NCBI GenBank assembly: GCA_916700875.1
Contig: CAKAKS010000039.1
Span: forward strand, 19,007,139-19,071,138
Direction: 5' to 3'
Source of the DNA: Sebastes aleutianus
Lineage: Eukaryota > Chordata > Actinopteri > Perciformes > Sebastidae
DNA length: 64,000 bases
Both the position numbers and the translations under genes were made by a program. The stretch's first letter is position 1. Each line of letters opens with the position of its first letter. Positions 47,506 through 59,600 of this stretch are shown in pieces. Below the pieces are notes generated by a model. It made no database searches. It saw nothing but the letters and a program-made list of their open reading frames with translations, and had not been told where the DNA came from.

Positions 47506-47837
47506 TATAAAATGAATAAATAAATAAATGAATTTAAATAAAAATAAATCTAGTGAAGGGTCAGAGGTCAGGGAGGGGAAGTGTGTTGTATTGGTGTGTG
47601 TATGTGCTTAGAGAGATGACATGGGTCAGGAAGACAAAGATACAAGTATAATCCAGGATATATAAAAATATTCAGATCACCAATCACTGTATTAGTATAA
47701 TCATGGCAGGGCACCACCTTTTAATAAATATGTCTTTTTGGAGTCTTAGGAAATAGGTTATTTGTTCCATGTGGTAAATTTTCCATACCTTCTCAATCCA
47801 TAAATTGTAGGTTGGGGGCTCAGGCACTATATAATAT

Positions 47838-48005
47838 TATGACTTTATTCTCATAATATTATGACTTTATTTCTTGTAAACTTCTGACTTTATTCTCTTA
47901 ATATTATGACTTTATTCTTGTTATATTATGACTTTATTCTCATAATATTATGACTTTATTTCTTGCAAACTTCCGACTTTATTCTTGTTATATTATGACT
48001 TTTCT
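47838..48005. repeat. AT-rich minisatellite
   Basis: Repeats of attatgactttattct with variants; common in fish intergenic DNA. It lies 400-560 bp upstream of the iqch ATG. Confidence 0.85.
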
Positions 48006-48256
48006 CAAAATCTCAGATTTATTTATTTTTCTACAATGTGTCCCTAATACTCTGTCGTACTATAGACCTACAACAATGATAAATAAAAAAGAAAATGTAA
48101 ACAAAAAAACAGTTATTCATTTCCATGTTTATAAATCCACAGGGAGCCTCTGGAGAGGAGCTGAAGAGCCTCATGTTGCTGACCCCTGGTGTAGATGGAC
48201 GGTCTGCCTGACAGTTCCTACTCGGGGAAAATTAAACCCCGCGAGTCGGTGTTCTC

Positions 48257-48270
48257 GTTGTCATGGTGAC
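48257..48270 (+). promoter_or_regulatory. X-box (RFX-type) motif upstream of iqch
   Basis: GTTGTCATGGTGAC fits the X-box consensus RYYNYYATRRNRAC at every position. It is 131 bp upstream of the iqch ATG. RFX factors use X-boxes to drive ciliary and flagellar genes, which suits a sperm gene. Binding is inferred. Confidence 0.5.
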
Positions 48271-48400
48271 TACTGTTTGAAGACTGTTGACTGATGAGTC
48301 GCTAGCTGGTTACAGTTAGTTAACGTTAACCTCTACAGGTCGTTATGATGTCCTGACACATGTTTGAGTCATATTACATTATTATTAACCCGATACAAAC

Positions 48401-48451
48401 ATGTCTGACACGCTTAAAAACGAAGATGATTTGGGAGCAGTTTTACTGGAG
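48401..48451 (+). CDS. iqch: iqch exon 1
   Basis: 17 codons: MSDTLKNEDDLGAVLLE, donor GGAG/GTAATG. The start is the first ATG leading in frame to exon 2; the preceding bases are acaaac (A at -3). Confidence 0.8.
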
Positions 48452-51400
48452 GTAATGTTGTCTACCTTATAGCTCACGTTAATCACTAGTTTACTTTACT
48501 AGAGAATATAGTGTTAGTTAGCTAGGTTAGGCTAACTAGCAAGCTAGTTTGTGCTAGTTAGTTCAAGTTAACAGGTTTGATAAATTATGACCACAGACCA
48601 GAAAATAACCAACTAATATTCCATAAACTGTTAAAGGTCCCATATCGTGCTCATTTTCAAGTTCATACTTGTATTTTGTGTTTCTACTAGAACATGTTTG
48701 CATGCTGTAATGTTAAAAAAAAAACTTTATTTTCCTCATACTGTCTGCTTGAATATACCTGTATTTACCCTCCGTCTGAAACGCTCCGTTTTAGTGCATT
48801 TCAACTGAATTGCAATGGAATGCGTTGCTAGGAAACAGCTTGGGTCCATGTGTACTTCCTGTCAGCTGATGTTATTTACATACACTGCAACAGGATATAA
48901 ACTGGGTCACATTTAGTATGTTTACGTTTAAAACTGTGTAAGGGTCTAAATATTGTATATTTGTGACATCACAAATGGACAGAAATCCTAACGGCTTGTT
49001 TCAAACGCACAATTTCTGAATACGGGCTGTGTGTGTTTCTCCGTATATTTAGCGTTTTGATAGTTTAACAGTATTTTCATAGCACTTAAACCTGCTTTAT
49101 AATATAAAAGACATTATTAGACATAGAAAATCTATTTTTTTTTTTACAATATGGGACCTTTAACATTTCTCTTTCTTTTTAAATCTTTAGATATAAATTT
49201 AGCTAAACTACCAATACACAAGAACAAGCGTCAAGCTACAAGTTAAAGTCAGTTGTTAGTAGTTGTTGGCTGTTTTTAGACCAGTTATCCACAGTATATA
49301 ACCTAGCTACTACACATGACTGTATATTACAGCTTCAAGAGGATTTGAGACAACTCAAATGTAGTCTTGAGAGCATCACTGTCAACGAAGGGGGAAAAGT
49401 ACTGGACATTCAAGCCCTGGACGCTGCCATTGGCAAGACAGAGAGTTGCATCAGGGTGAGGATGCTTCATGCAGAATAAGCACTGATAATATTATTATTG
49501 AATATACATCAGACAAAGGTTGCTGAATTACAAACAGATAACTTCTCTGTTCTTTTATTGTAAATAGAAGCATACAGAGGATTACCTGAAAACTGTGTCT
49601 AAGCAGCTGCTGGTTCTTCCAAGAATTGAAGACCTACAAGAAAAGAAGCAGATTCCCAAATGGTAAGTAAGGAGAAGCTTAGATGTGTTGTTTACTAAAT
49701 AATTGTCTACAGTGAAGACACTTTCCTTCACCATCTCATTGTTAGAACTCTTAAGAAATATGTTTTGAATTGTATAAAGTCTGGTTGTGTGTATTGTGAG
49801 TTTGACATAGAGACATTACACAGGAAACCTGCTCTGGGGAATATCCCAGATGTGCGTCCACAAAGGGAAAACCTTCCAGGGGCTTCACCTGGGGAAAAGG
49901 TAGATTATTATTCATGTTCAGAAATGAAAACTATTTGTTTTCACTGAGTAATATAGAGTATAGCTACAAAATATATGGTAGGTAGGTAAGTTAGAAATTC
50001 AAGTATTCCATTGTATTAAACATTAAGACAACAAGTAGACATGGTGTGATAGAGCAGCACATGAGACAAAAAGAAAATACTTTTCTGCTTAGCACAAATA
50101 TACATATATTTAAATATTTGATAATGCTAATTAAACTTTTCCTCTATCTGTCTTGTTCAGCACAAGTCAGCATTAACCAGGCGTTTGCTGTGTAATCCTG
50201 CTCATCCAAACAACAGAGTCATTATGCACCAGAAATTTGGGATATCACTCCCTGATGTCCACAAGAGGAGCACAAATACAGTAAGTAATCTGACTATAAA
50301 TTTAGATTAGTATAACTTGAGCTGTAGATTGTATTACATTTTTTTACGCCATGCATGTTTTCCATAGAAACAACACTTTACAGAGAGGTTCGATTAAATA
50401 CTTTCAAAATACAGTATATGTATGTTACATGTCAGTACCTCATTGTGATGTACTGTGCACTCCAGGTAGGTTTAAAGTAAACACTATGAACTTAAATATG
50501 CTGCTTGACTCAGGTCTGCCCTGGAGCTTTTCAGGCTCTCTGTGGAATCAAGATGATAGTTGATGTTTTTCTCCCATAATTATGTACTGCAATTTGTTGT
50601 CAGATTGAGTAGTATACATAACAATCATGGACTGTGTGACAGTTAATTCAACTGTGGCTTTGTAAAACTGAACACCCAGGAGAATTTGTAACTTTTTATT
50701 AGTTGCAGAAATCAGGCTACATCTGGTATTTTGGCTTTCATACTTATGGAGCAGATTTTCTCATTACACTTCCGTCTTACTGCTGGAAAGGACTATAATC
50801 AACTATAATAATAAACTATAATCACAATAATATCATGTCCTCCAGTTATTTTTGCACAGTGAGATTGATCTAGAGCAGAATTGATTCTTGTTATGTTGAG
50901 TCTTTGTTGATATTAATTGTAACATACAGCACATGCCTCGGGGAAAATTTGATCAGGAAGCATTACAAGAGTTTCTGCTACAACTAAGATGAATTGGATA
51001 TCATTGCTCCTTTCCCCGATGCTTACTCCCTTAATCCCCAGAATAGACACTTTATGCTGGAGTGAAGAGTGATGGTACAGGTCTGCATTAATAGACGCTT
51101 CAAGTCTCATCCTCAGAGAGACAGTGACATAAAGGTCACTTGGCTCAGTGATGACAGCCAGCACTTGTCACAGCAAACAAATTAATCTTTGCAAAGGTCG
51201 ACATTAGTTTTAGATATATTTTACACACTTTCTTTTCCAATATGTTTTTGGTAATCTATAACTGACATGAGAAATAGCGGCCAAGACTGTCACTCTGATA
51301 TAGGAGAGATGGAAGTGCTGGCTGCAGAAAGCGGAAAGCAGCAGATTGCAGCACATCAGCATTCTTCTAAAGAAACAGGCGCCTGATTGCTGTGCTATGG

Positions 51401-54400
51401 GCTGCTGGTTTACAGCTGTCTCAGGACAGAAGTGGGTACCTTGTCCAGCATGCCAATAAGACAGCCGTAGCTTCCCCAACTGCTAACCACTGGCTCTCTG
51501 CCTGCTGCCTCCTCCTGCAGCTCAGGCCAGCTCTTCTCCACTCCGTACCCATGCCAGGAAATGAGCTTTTGCATTTTAGCAATTTTACAAAAAGGCGCCA
51601 CCTTTTCCCAACCCCATCTGAAACAGATGTGTGCCTTTGAGGGGAGATTCTCCCAGCACCTGGCTGCTACCTGTGGTCTGTCAGAGAGCTCAGTGGTCTG
51701 AGGAGAACGAAGGAGAGGACATTAGGTGGCAAGTCTGGAGGATCGGCAGCACAAACTTTGTGTTTTATGAGTAATGACACATTTGAATCTGTTTATATTA
51801 AACTAGGCCATTAAATCAACTTTTAATTTTATTACGATACGGTACTGTGTTTTAAAAATGTTTATGTTTAGCAGAATATAATTGCTGTGAGTTAAGATAC
51901 ACCTTTAATCTACTTTGTGATTAATTGATGTAGGGTTAGATGGGTTACAGGACGGTTTACAACTTTGCCAGTTCCACTTTTATGGCTCTCCTAAATTCTT
52001 AATGAATACAGAAAATCTATTGTTTGTAATCATGTAGGCTATCCCAGGCCTCTCCTTTATACTTACTCTGCTAAAAAGTTCTGTTTTTCTTACATCACCA
52101 AGCTGACATGAATCTGATTAATGGTTGGTTACCTCCCACACTTACAACAATATCTCTAGAAAAGAAAGAAACTCTAGCTGCTGAAGAAAAAACGTCCAAT
52201 ATAAACATGCTCAAGCTCTCAACTTGTAATTGCTGCATTTATTTTGTTGAAGCTAGGGCCGGACTTCTTTAGCTGTGGGCAACAACTTTTTAGGGCCAGA
52301 CAAGGAAATACTGGACCAGGATTTGGTAGCATTGCATTGATTTTATTCATATCAAATGTACAACCTCTGATCTTATAAAATGTTCTGTTAAGGAAAAACA
52401 TCACAGAATAATCACTGGCCTAAGTCTTCCAACCATTGAACCAAAGGGCCGCCACTACCTGGCAACGTCTGAAGAATACATTGGGACAGGTAAACAGATA
52501 TTTCACCACCTCACCAACACCTCACCTTTTATACTCTACAAATGCTCATTGAATGTGCGTTTCAGTTGGTGTTTGTTTGATGTTTATGACATTTAACTTA
52601 GCATTCTGTTTTCCATATTATTGTCTTGTATTTTCTAATCTTTTCTAGGACAATGTTTTGAAAGTTGTTTTTTTTCTATTTCCATTTGTGCCAGATACAA
52701 GTTTGCTTCATATGTCGATCCAGCATAAGGCAGCCTCTCTTCACCCCAGAGAGGATTCATATTCTTCTAAGAAAGGTCTGCTGCCCTTGGACATATTGAC
52801 ATTAATAAAAGTACTGCCACTGTGGCAATCCAATATTTTGAGAGGGCTTCTATGCAATTATGCATTTTGTCTTCTGTTTTGCTCTCTTGCCATTTCTCTC
52901 ATTGTTTTGTCTTTTAGTTTAAACCCCTCAGTGACTCTGTTGTAGTAGGTACAGCTGCCACAGCTGTTTGCCACCGATAGAGTACAGTTGAGCCTGTCTG
53001 TTTGTGACTTTCTGTCTGATAGGCTCAAAGTCCAGGTGCCACAAGATGCTGAAATGGGAAACAGAACCTGGATCCACCTGCGAAAGAATAGGCAGAGAAT
53101 GCACACCCGTCTGGACCACCAAGACACCGCCTCCCTCCACATCCTCCAAGAGCATGGACCACAGCGACGGTTTTATCCCTAAAAGCCGTCAGGTGAGAAC
53201 ACTGTAATCATTTTAAATAGATGTTAAATTAAATCAAGAAAGAGAAGCCGACAAAGACAATATTTCAATTCCTTTAAAGCTGTAGTAGGCGAGATTGGAG
53301 CAAATATGATTTAAAAAAGTTATTTTTACAAAACGGTCGCTATATCCTGACAGTAGTACATGAAACAGGTAACCTGAAAAAGATTATGTGCCTCTGTGTC
53401 CTCCGGGGCTCCTAACGGCATCTGCAAGATTTCACAGACCGGAGGAAAACAAGCAGTCAGAGCTGATCTGAGGTCTGCTGTCCAGCTGCTGTCTATGAGA
53501 GCCGGCTGTCAATCACTCGTGAACTCCGACCAAACGGTCAAACTAGGCAGCGCTGGTCAAATATGAATCAATATTCTGTTACATTAATGCCTATTTCTCA
53601 CCTCAAATGGTTTCAGAATCATCTTGTAGTACACGGTTTAGCTGTAAAATGAGAAAGTTTGTGACGCGGCCGCCATTGTAAAATCTGTTGAAGGAACGCC
53701 AAGTTCCGGTCACATGACCAGAGCACAGCCAATAGGAACGCTCTCTCAATGAAATGACCTGTGATTGGTCAAAGTCTCCCGTCACGGGCTAGATTTTTTT
53801 AAAGCCTGAAAACAGAGCCATGAGGAGGAGCAGAAGTCTAGTTATCTCTCAGAACACTTGAATTACAATATGCTGAAAGCTTATTATGGAATTTTTGCCC
53901 AATGATGCCAAAAATATACTGCCTACTGCCACTTTCACTGTATAAGTAAACTCTAGGTTGGTTGCTTCTCACTTGTTTCCCTGTGTTCTGTAGGATCTAC
54001 CTGTGCAAGTTCGAGTAAACATCAGCAAATACCCCTTTACCATCATAAAGGGACACATCAACCCAGTGGCGACAGATTTCTGTCACTTCAAGCAGAGCTT
54101 TATCTTGGGCTGGAGCAGTGTGGTCGATGCTCTGGAGGCCCTAGAAAAGCTGCTCAGGGACTTTGCTGTGCCTCTAGCCAAAGTGAGCGGGGAGCGACTA
54201 GTGGAGTTTGGCCATGGTTGGGATAATGGTTGGAGAAAGGCTTCCCCAGTGATCAGCCTCCTCTCCGTGCTTGAAAACTGGGAGGAGGTGTTGAGTCTGG
54301 TCTTACGCCCAGGTCAGCGCTACAAGGGAGAGGGAGGCACTGAGGCGGCTGCCATCCACATCCAGTCCTGCTGGAGGCGCCACTCAGCCCGGACAGCCTA

Positions 54401-56317
54401 CCTGTGCCACTGCCGCTGCAAGTGGGCGGTAGGCATCATCGCTATCTCATGGTTGATGCATGCTCAGATGCGTCGTGTCAAGAAGGCCCTGCAGGCCCGG
54501 CGTTTCAGACAACTGGAGAATTACCGCAGCAGAGCCCAGGTGATGTCGCTTATATCCAATGTGTGCTTTCTCTCTCTCTCTCTCTTACTTAATAATGCTC
54601 TCTAACCTTTTCAAAGCTCGCCTTTGTTTTTCTTATATCCCAATTTCTCAAATTAGAGTCAGACTTTTATTTATGACTTTTAAATTAAATTAGACAAACA
54701 CAAAATGTGGATGCACTTGGTTCCATCTGAGGTATTATCATTTATTATCTAAATTAAATTATCTGCATAATATTTTTACTTTGAGCTTGTGTTTTAAAAT
54801 TTAAATATAACCATTTAACTCTAGAAAAAAACAGGTTAATTGTTTTAAAATATTGTTTAGGCTAAAAAGAAAATAATTTCTCTACATTTCAGCTTGTTAA
54901 TATTAAGTTCTATTTCCCATTCTATAAAAAACATCAGTCAAAATCTTTGTTGGAGCAACATCCTTTCAGAGGTGCCAAGAGTCTCCACTACTCTGAGTGA
55001 ATGAGTATAAGAGTAACAACAGAAATTGGGCAATGTCGTATCAATAAAAAAGGAGGGGCATTAATCATGGCATGTAACGTTAACTAAAATGTGCTGCTTT
55101 AGTGCTTATAGTTTGAGAATAACAGAAACACCAGAACAGCAGAGGGGAGCAGTGAGACAGATGAACAGAGGAGAACAACAGAAAGAAGCAAGATAACCAT
55201 AAGACATCAGAGGAGTTAGATGAACGGAGGGGAACGGCAGAAAGAAAGAGTGAGACAGATGAACAGTAGAGAACAGCAGAAAGAGACAGATGAATAAAGT
55301 AAAACTGCAGACACATTGATAGCAAAAGAAGACAAATGGAGAAACAGTGATTATGAGGGCTAGTGATCGAGGTACCCAATCCATTCCGATGGTCAATTAC
55401 ATTACATGTAACAGTAGCTAAATATATAATGACATACTATAAATATTATAGATGCGTTAAATATTTAAATTTCAAAATGTGTTGTAGGTTTTAAAATGAA
55501 AACAGATTGTAAAGGTAAAATTATTGTTTTGCAGCTTAAATTATTGTGAATGCGGTGGCATCAAAAAACAATTTAATTTAATGCAATTAAATCTTTTAGA
55601 TTTTCTGGGGGTATATGCCTTGTTAAGCTGTGAAGACTGATTTACTTCATTACATTACTACAAATATTTCTAACTTGTAGAACCTTGCAATCCTAAGCTC
55701 AAGAAATAAAGACCTGCTTCTATTTAGCTCTTCAAGAGAGCGGCATGACAGCACAATTTTCCCAAATGCAAACTGTTCTGTAAATTTTTCCCCGTTCAGC
55801 GTAGATGTCATGTCGGTGCTGTCATCTGGGTTGAACATCTTTTAGAGCGCTGAGACAATATTAATTAGTGCCTACAAGTTCATTTAGTTTTAACATTGGC
55901 GTGTGTGTGTATACATGCACTAAATGTATGTTCTCGCTCTTTAAACATTCATACCCTGTTAATTAAGCCTGCTAATCTTCCCCTGGCAGTAGCATCATGT
56001 ACCTTGCTGATTGAATTAATTGTGAGAAGATGTTTCTAAAGTAAACGCTTAATTTAATTAAGGTGGTATTTTATGCTTGGTTTGCTTCTGTTAGCCCAGA
56101 GAGAGATTGGCTTGATGTGTTTTTGCTATGCAGTGATGATTTGTGTGTGTATGTGTGTGTGTGTGCGTCCAAGCAGTCCCCTCTCTGATCACTCCTTTCC
56201 TCCATCCCCAGCATCTGGCAGCCAACTGGAAACACATCCAGTCCTCCAAGAGGACCATTATCCACATCCCTTCATTAGGTAGCTTTCTCTGCCTGCTGCA
56301 CACACACACACGCACAC

Positions 56318-56381
<64 letters not shown>

Positions 56382-56638
56382 CTGATGTAGCAGCAGTCAT
56401 CCCCTGTCTCACCACCACTCTGCTGCCCCAGTCTGTGGCCCTGGTGGAGGCACTCTGTCTCGTTCAAATGACTCTCTGCAGGAAAGCACTCACAGGATGA
56501 TGACAGTCCCCATGCCAGGGAACTGAACAATTTAGTCTCAATCGCCATTTAATTTGCAGATTAAGCAAATGAAAAGCCATTATGTTGGAATATTTGCAAG
56601 AGGCACAAAGGTCTTATTTTATTGCTGTGCAAAAAAAC

Positions 56639-56684
<46 letters not shown>

Positions 56685-59600
56685 GAGGAAGAAGCTGCTG
56701 TGTATTTGCATCAGACATCAAGCTATGATCCGTTCTTGTTCTAATTTCACCACGGCACTCACATTTAGACTGTAATCAGGCATGTGCATTGTAAATCATT
56801 GAGCGATTGTCTAAAATTATTAAGCCTAATTACTAGCAGATGGAATGCTTTATTTGCACTTGGGGTGGCTACAGAGAGTGCTGTGTGAGCAAGGATAATT
56901 AGAAAGTTGAACCCCATTGTTGTTAATTAGCATGAATCCAATCATTTAATTACCTTGATTCAGTTGAGGATTCTCTCTCAGGCAGAAATCCAGACAGACA
57001 TAGAGTGAAATCCTGGAGGTACCACCGGATGTAGCTCAGTGGTGGCTGGACATGGTGCAACAGGACGCCCAGCACACTGCACCTGCTAGTTATTAAGCTA
57101 AATTAATCATCAGATTGCACTGCTGTTGATTTGACTTAACTACCCGTCCCCCAAGTCTAGTAGCGCGCACATCTGAGGGCAGTTGTACAGAGCTACAGAT
57201 TTTTAATAAAGCCAGTTAGAGATGATATGAATCTCTCTCTGAAAGTCTTCTTTTGTGACCTTATTCTGACAGGATACTCCCGGAGCCAGCGAATGAACTT
57301 GAGGAGATTTGACGTCCTACAGAACATCCAAATAAGCAGACTGTGTGATATTAGAGGTAAGAGCTTTTTCAAGCCTCACCTCCATATACACACATTAACT
57401 TCCTCTGTGTGCTTTACTGTAAACATGTAATATTGTATATTTCAAGATGAAAAAGTGGAGGTGATCTACGTGTGTCCGCGACATCTGGGGGACGACATTT
57501 TGCACTATTACACCAGCCTCCTGAAGTGTGATGGAGCCACAGTCGAGGATGATACCGTGACATCCTCCTCAGTCAGACGCTTCATCATCCTCACACCTGA
57601 GGCTGTAGATTATTTCCCGGTAAGGTCAATCACATTTTTGTGCACAAACTTTAAAGAAAAAAACCCTGACAATGCATTTGATTTTTCAGCAGGATCTTAG
57701 AATTGTATTGCACTGTAGAGATGCTACAAGCATCTGTAGTTTGTGAATCCTCCTCTAGAGGGTACTAGAGGAGATAGTTATTATACAGTTCTCTTACACT
57801 CTGTGTGTGTTTAATATTTTTCATTCCCTTTTACTACTTTTGAAATTAAACATCTGTGTTATTTCGAGGTAAACACACTAGAGCTATATTAAGTTATACT
57901 TAATTAAAATACATGCAAACGGTCTCTAGCTGGTTTTCAGTAAATAATTAAATTCCATATTACTTGGTTTATTAACTGTTTATTCCATCTAACTGCTGCA
58001 TTTTCAGAAATTCAGAATTGTTTTGATTACCTCAATACAATAAAACGAAGGTGTTGTTATATTGTCTTTTTACATTCAGCCATTCTATCCATCTTTTTAT
58101 ATGCCTTTGCACGAGATTGAATGTGCAACATGACATGGTCTTCCTCATTTCTTTCTATTGATTTTCCTGCTGTTTTGTTGTTAAACTGTGCCAGACGTGT
58201 TGCTGAGATGAATCACTGCTACCCATGGCTGGCAGCGCATTCTGCCAGTGACAGAAGGGATAATTCCATGTGGATCAAATAAATACAGATGTGAAGTAAT
58301 TAGTTATATTCCCAAGGAGCTCATTGCTAGCACACATTAAAGATGTGAAGGATAGAGGAGGCCTCCCACAGGCAGCTTTTATCAATTCAACCTGCTGGAA
58401 TACAGGAGAGGTTAAAGCCCTGCTGGCTATTACAATAATAGATCTGTTGTGTGTACACAGTGATAAATCAGGTCAAGAAACAACCCTTGGAAGACACACT
58501 CAGAACTCTTAGCTGCAGCAGAAATCCTTTTTCCCCCTCTTCTCTTCCAGACCCATAATATGTGCCTGTCCACGCTGCTAAAGTACAGTCCACGCACCCT
58601 GAAGCGCATCAGGAGCCTGATCCAGGGGAAGCAGGCCTATATTGTGGGTGGAGTGGCCCACATGGATGACCTGGCAGTGGCTGATGAGCTGGGAGTGCCA
58701 ATCCTGGCTCCGGAACCGGCTGTTGCACAGCTCTACGGCACCAAGTCTGGAGGGAGGAGGATCTTCGCCGTGGCGGAGGTCGATGTACCCCCCTGTCAAG
58801 GAGACATCTACTCGCTAAACCAGGTCAGAGATCAAAAACTCAAATGCATACACAGACACAGATAACAAGAAGAAGAACACATTTATTGTAAGGACTGTCA
58901 ATGGATTCAAATATTTAATTGTGATTAATCACATGATTGTCCATAGTTAATCGCAAATTAATCGCACACTTTTTATCTGTTCAAAATGTACCTTAAAGAG
59001 GGATTTGTCAAGTATTTAATACTCTTATCAACATGGGAGTGAGTAAATATGCTTTCTTTATGCAAATATATATATATATATATATATTTATTATTGGAAA
59101 TCATTTAACAACACAAAAAAATGACAAATATTGTCCAGAAACCCTCACAGGCATTTAGCATAAAAAATATGCTCAAATCATAACATGGCAAACTGCAGCC
59201 CAACAGGCAACAACAGCTGTCAGTGTGTCAGTGTGCTGACTTGACTATGACTTTCCCCAAAACTGCATGTGATTATCATAAAGTGGGCATGTCTGTAAAG
59301 GGGAGACTCGTGGGTACCCATAGAACCTGTTTCCATTCACATATCTTGAGGTCAGAGGTCAAGGGACCCCCATGCCAGTTTTTCCTCGCCAATATTTAGC
59401 ATAAGTTTGGAGTGTTGTTTAACCTCCTTCACGACAAGCTAGTATGACATGGTTGGTACCAATGGATTCTTTAGGTTTTATAGTTTCATATTTCATTTTT
59501 AGTATCTTCACTCTAGCTTTAAAACTGAGCTTGATACAACTTAAAAATCACAAGTTGTGTCAATGCGTTAAAGAAATTAGTGGCGTTAAATTGAATTTGC

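Noticed and set aside
47838..48005. CRISPR-like regular repeat
   Set aside because: Units are AT-rich, variable and without unique spacers; this is a minisatellite in a vertebrate genome.
49746..49823. Longer version of iqch exon 4 starting at 49746
   Set aside because: Joining to exon 3 creates TGA at the junction.
52776..52946. Extension of iqch exon 7 past 52775
   Set aside because: The open frame continues, but any later donor breaks phase with exon 8.
56091..56548. Cys/Val-rich and His/Thr-rich open frames
   Set aside because: They are readings of a CA/GT microsatellite.
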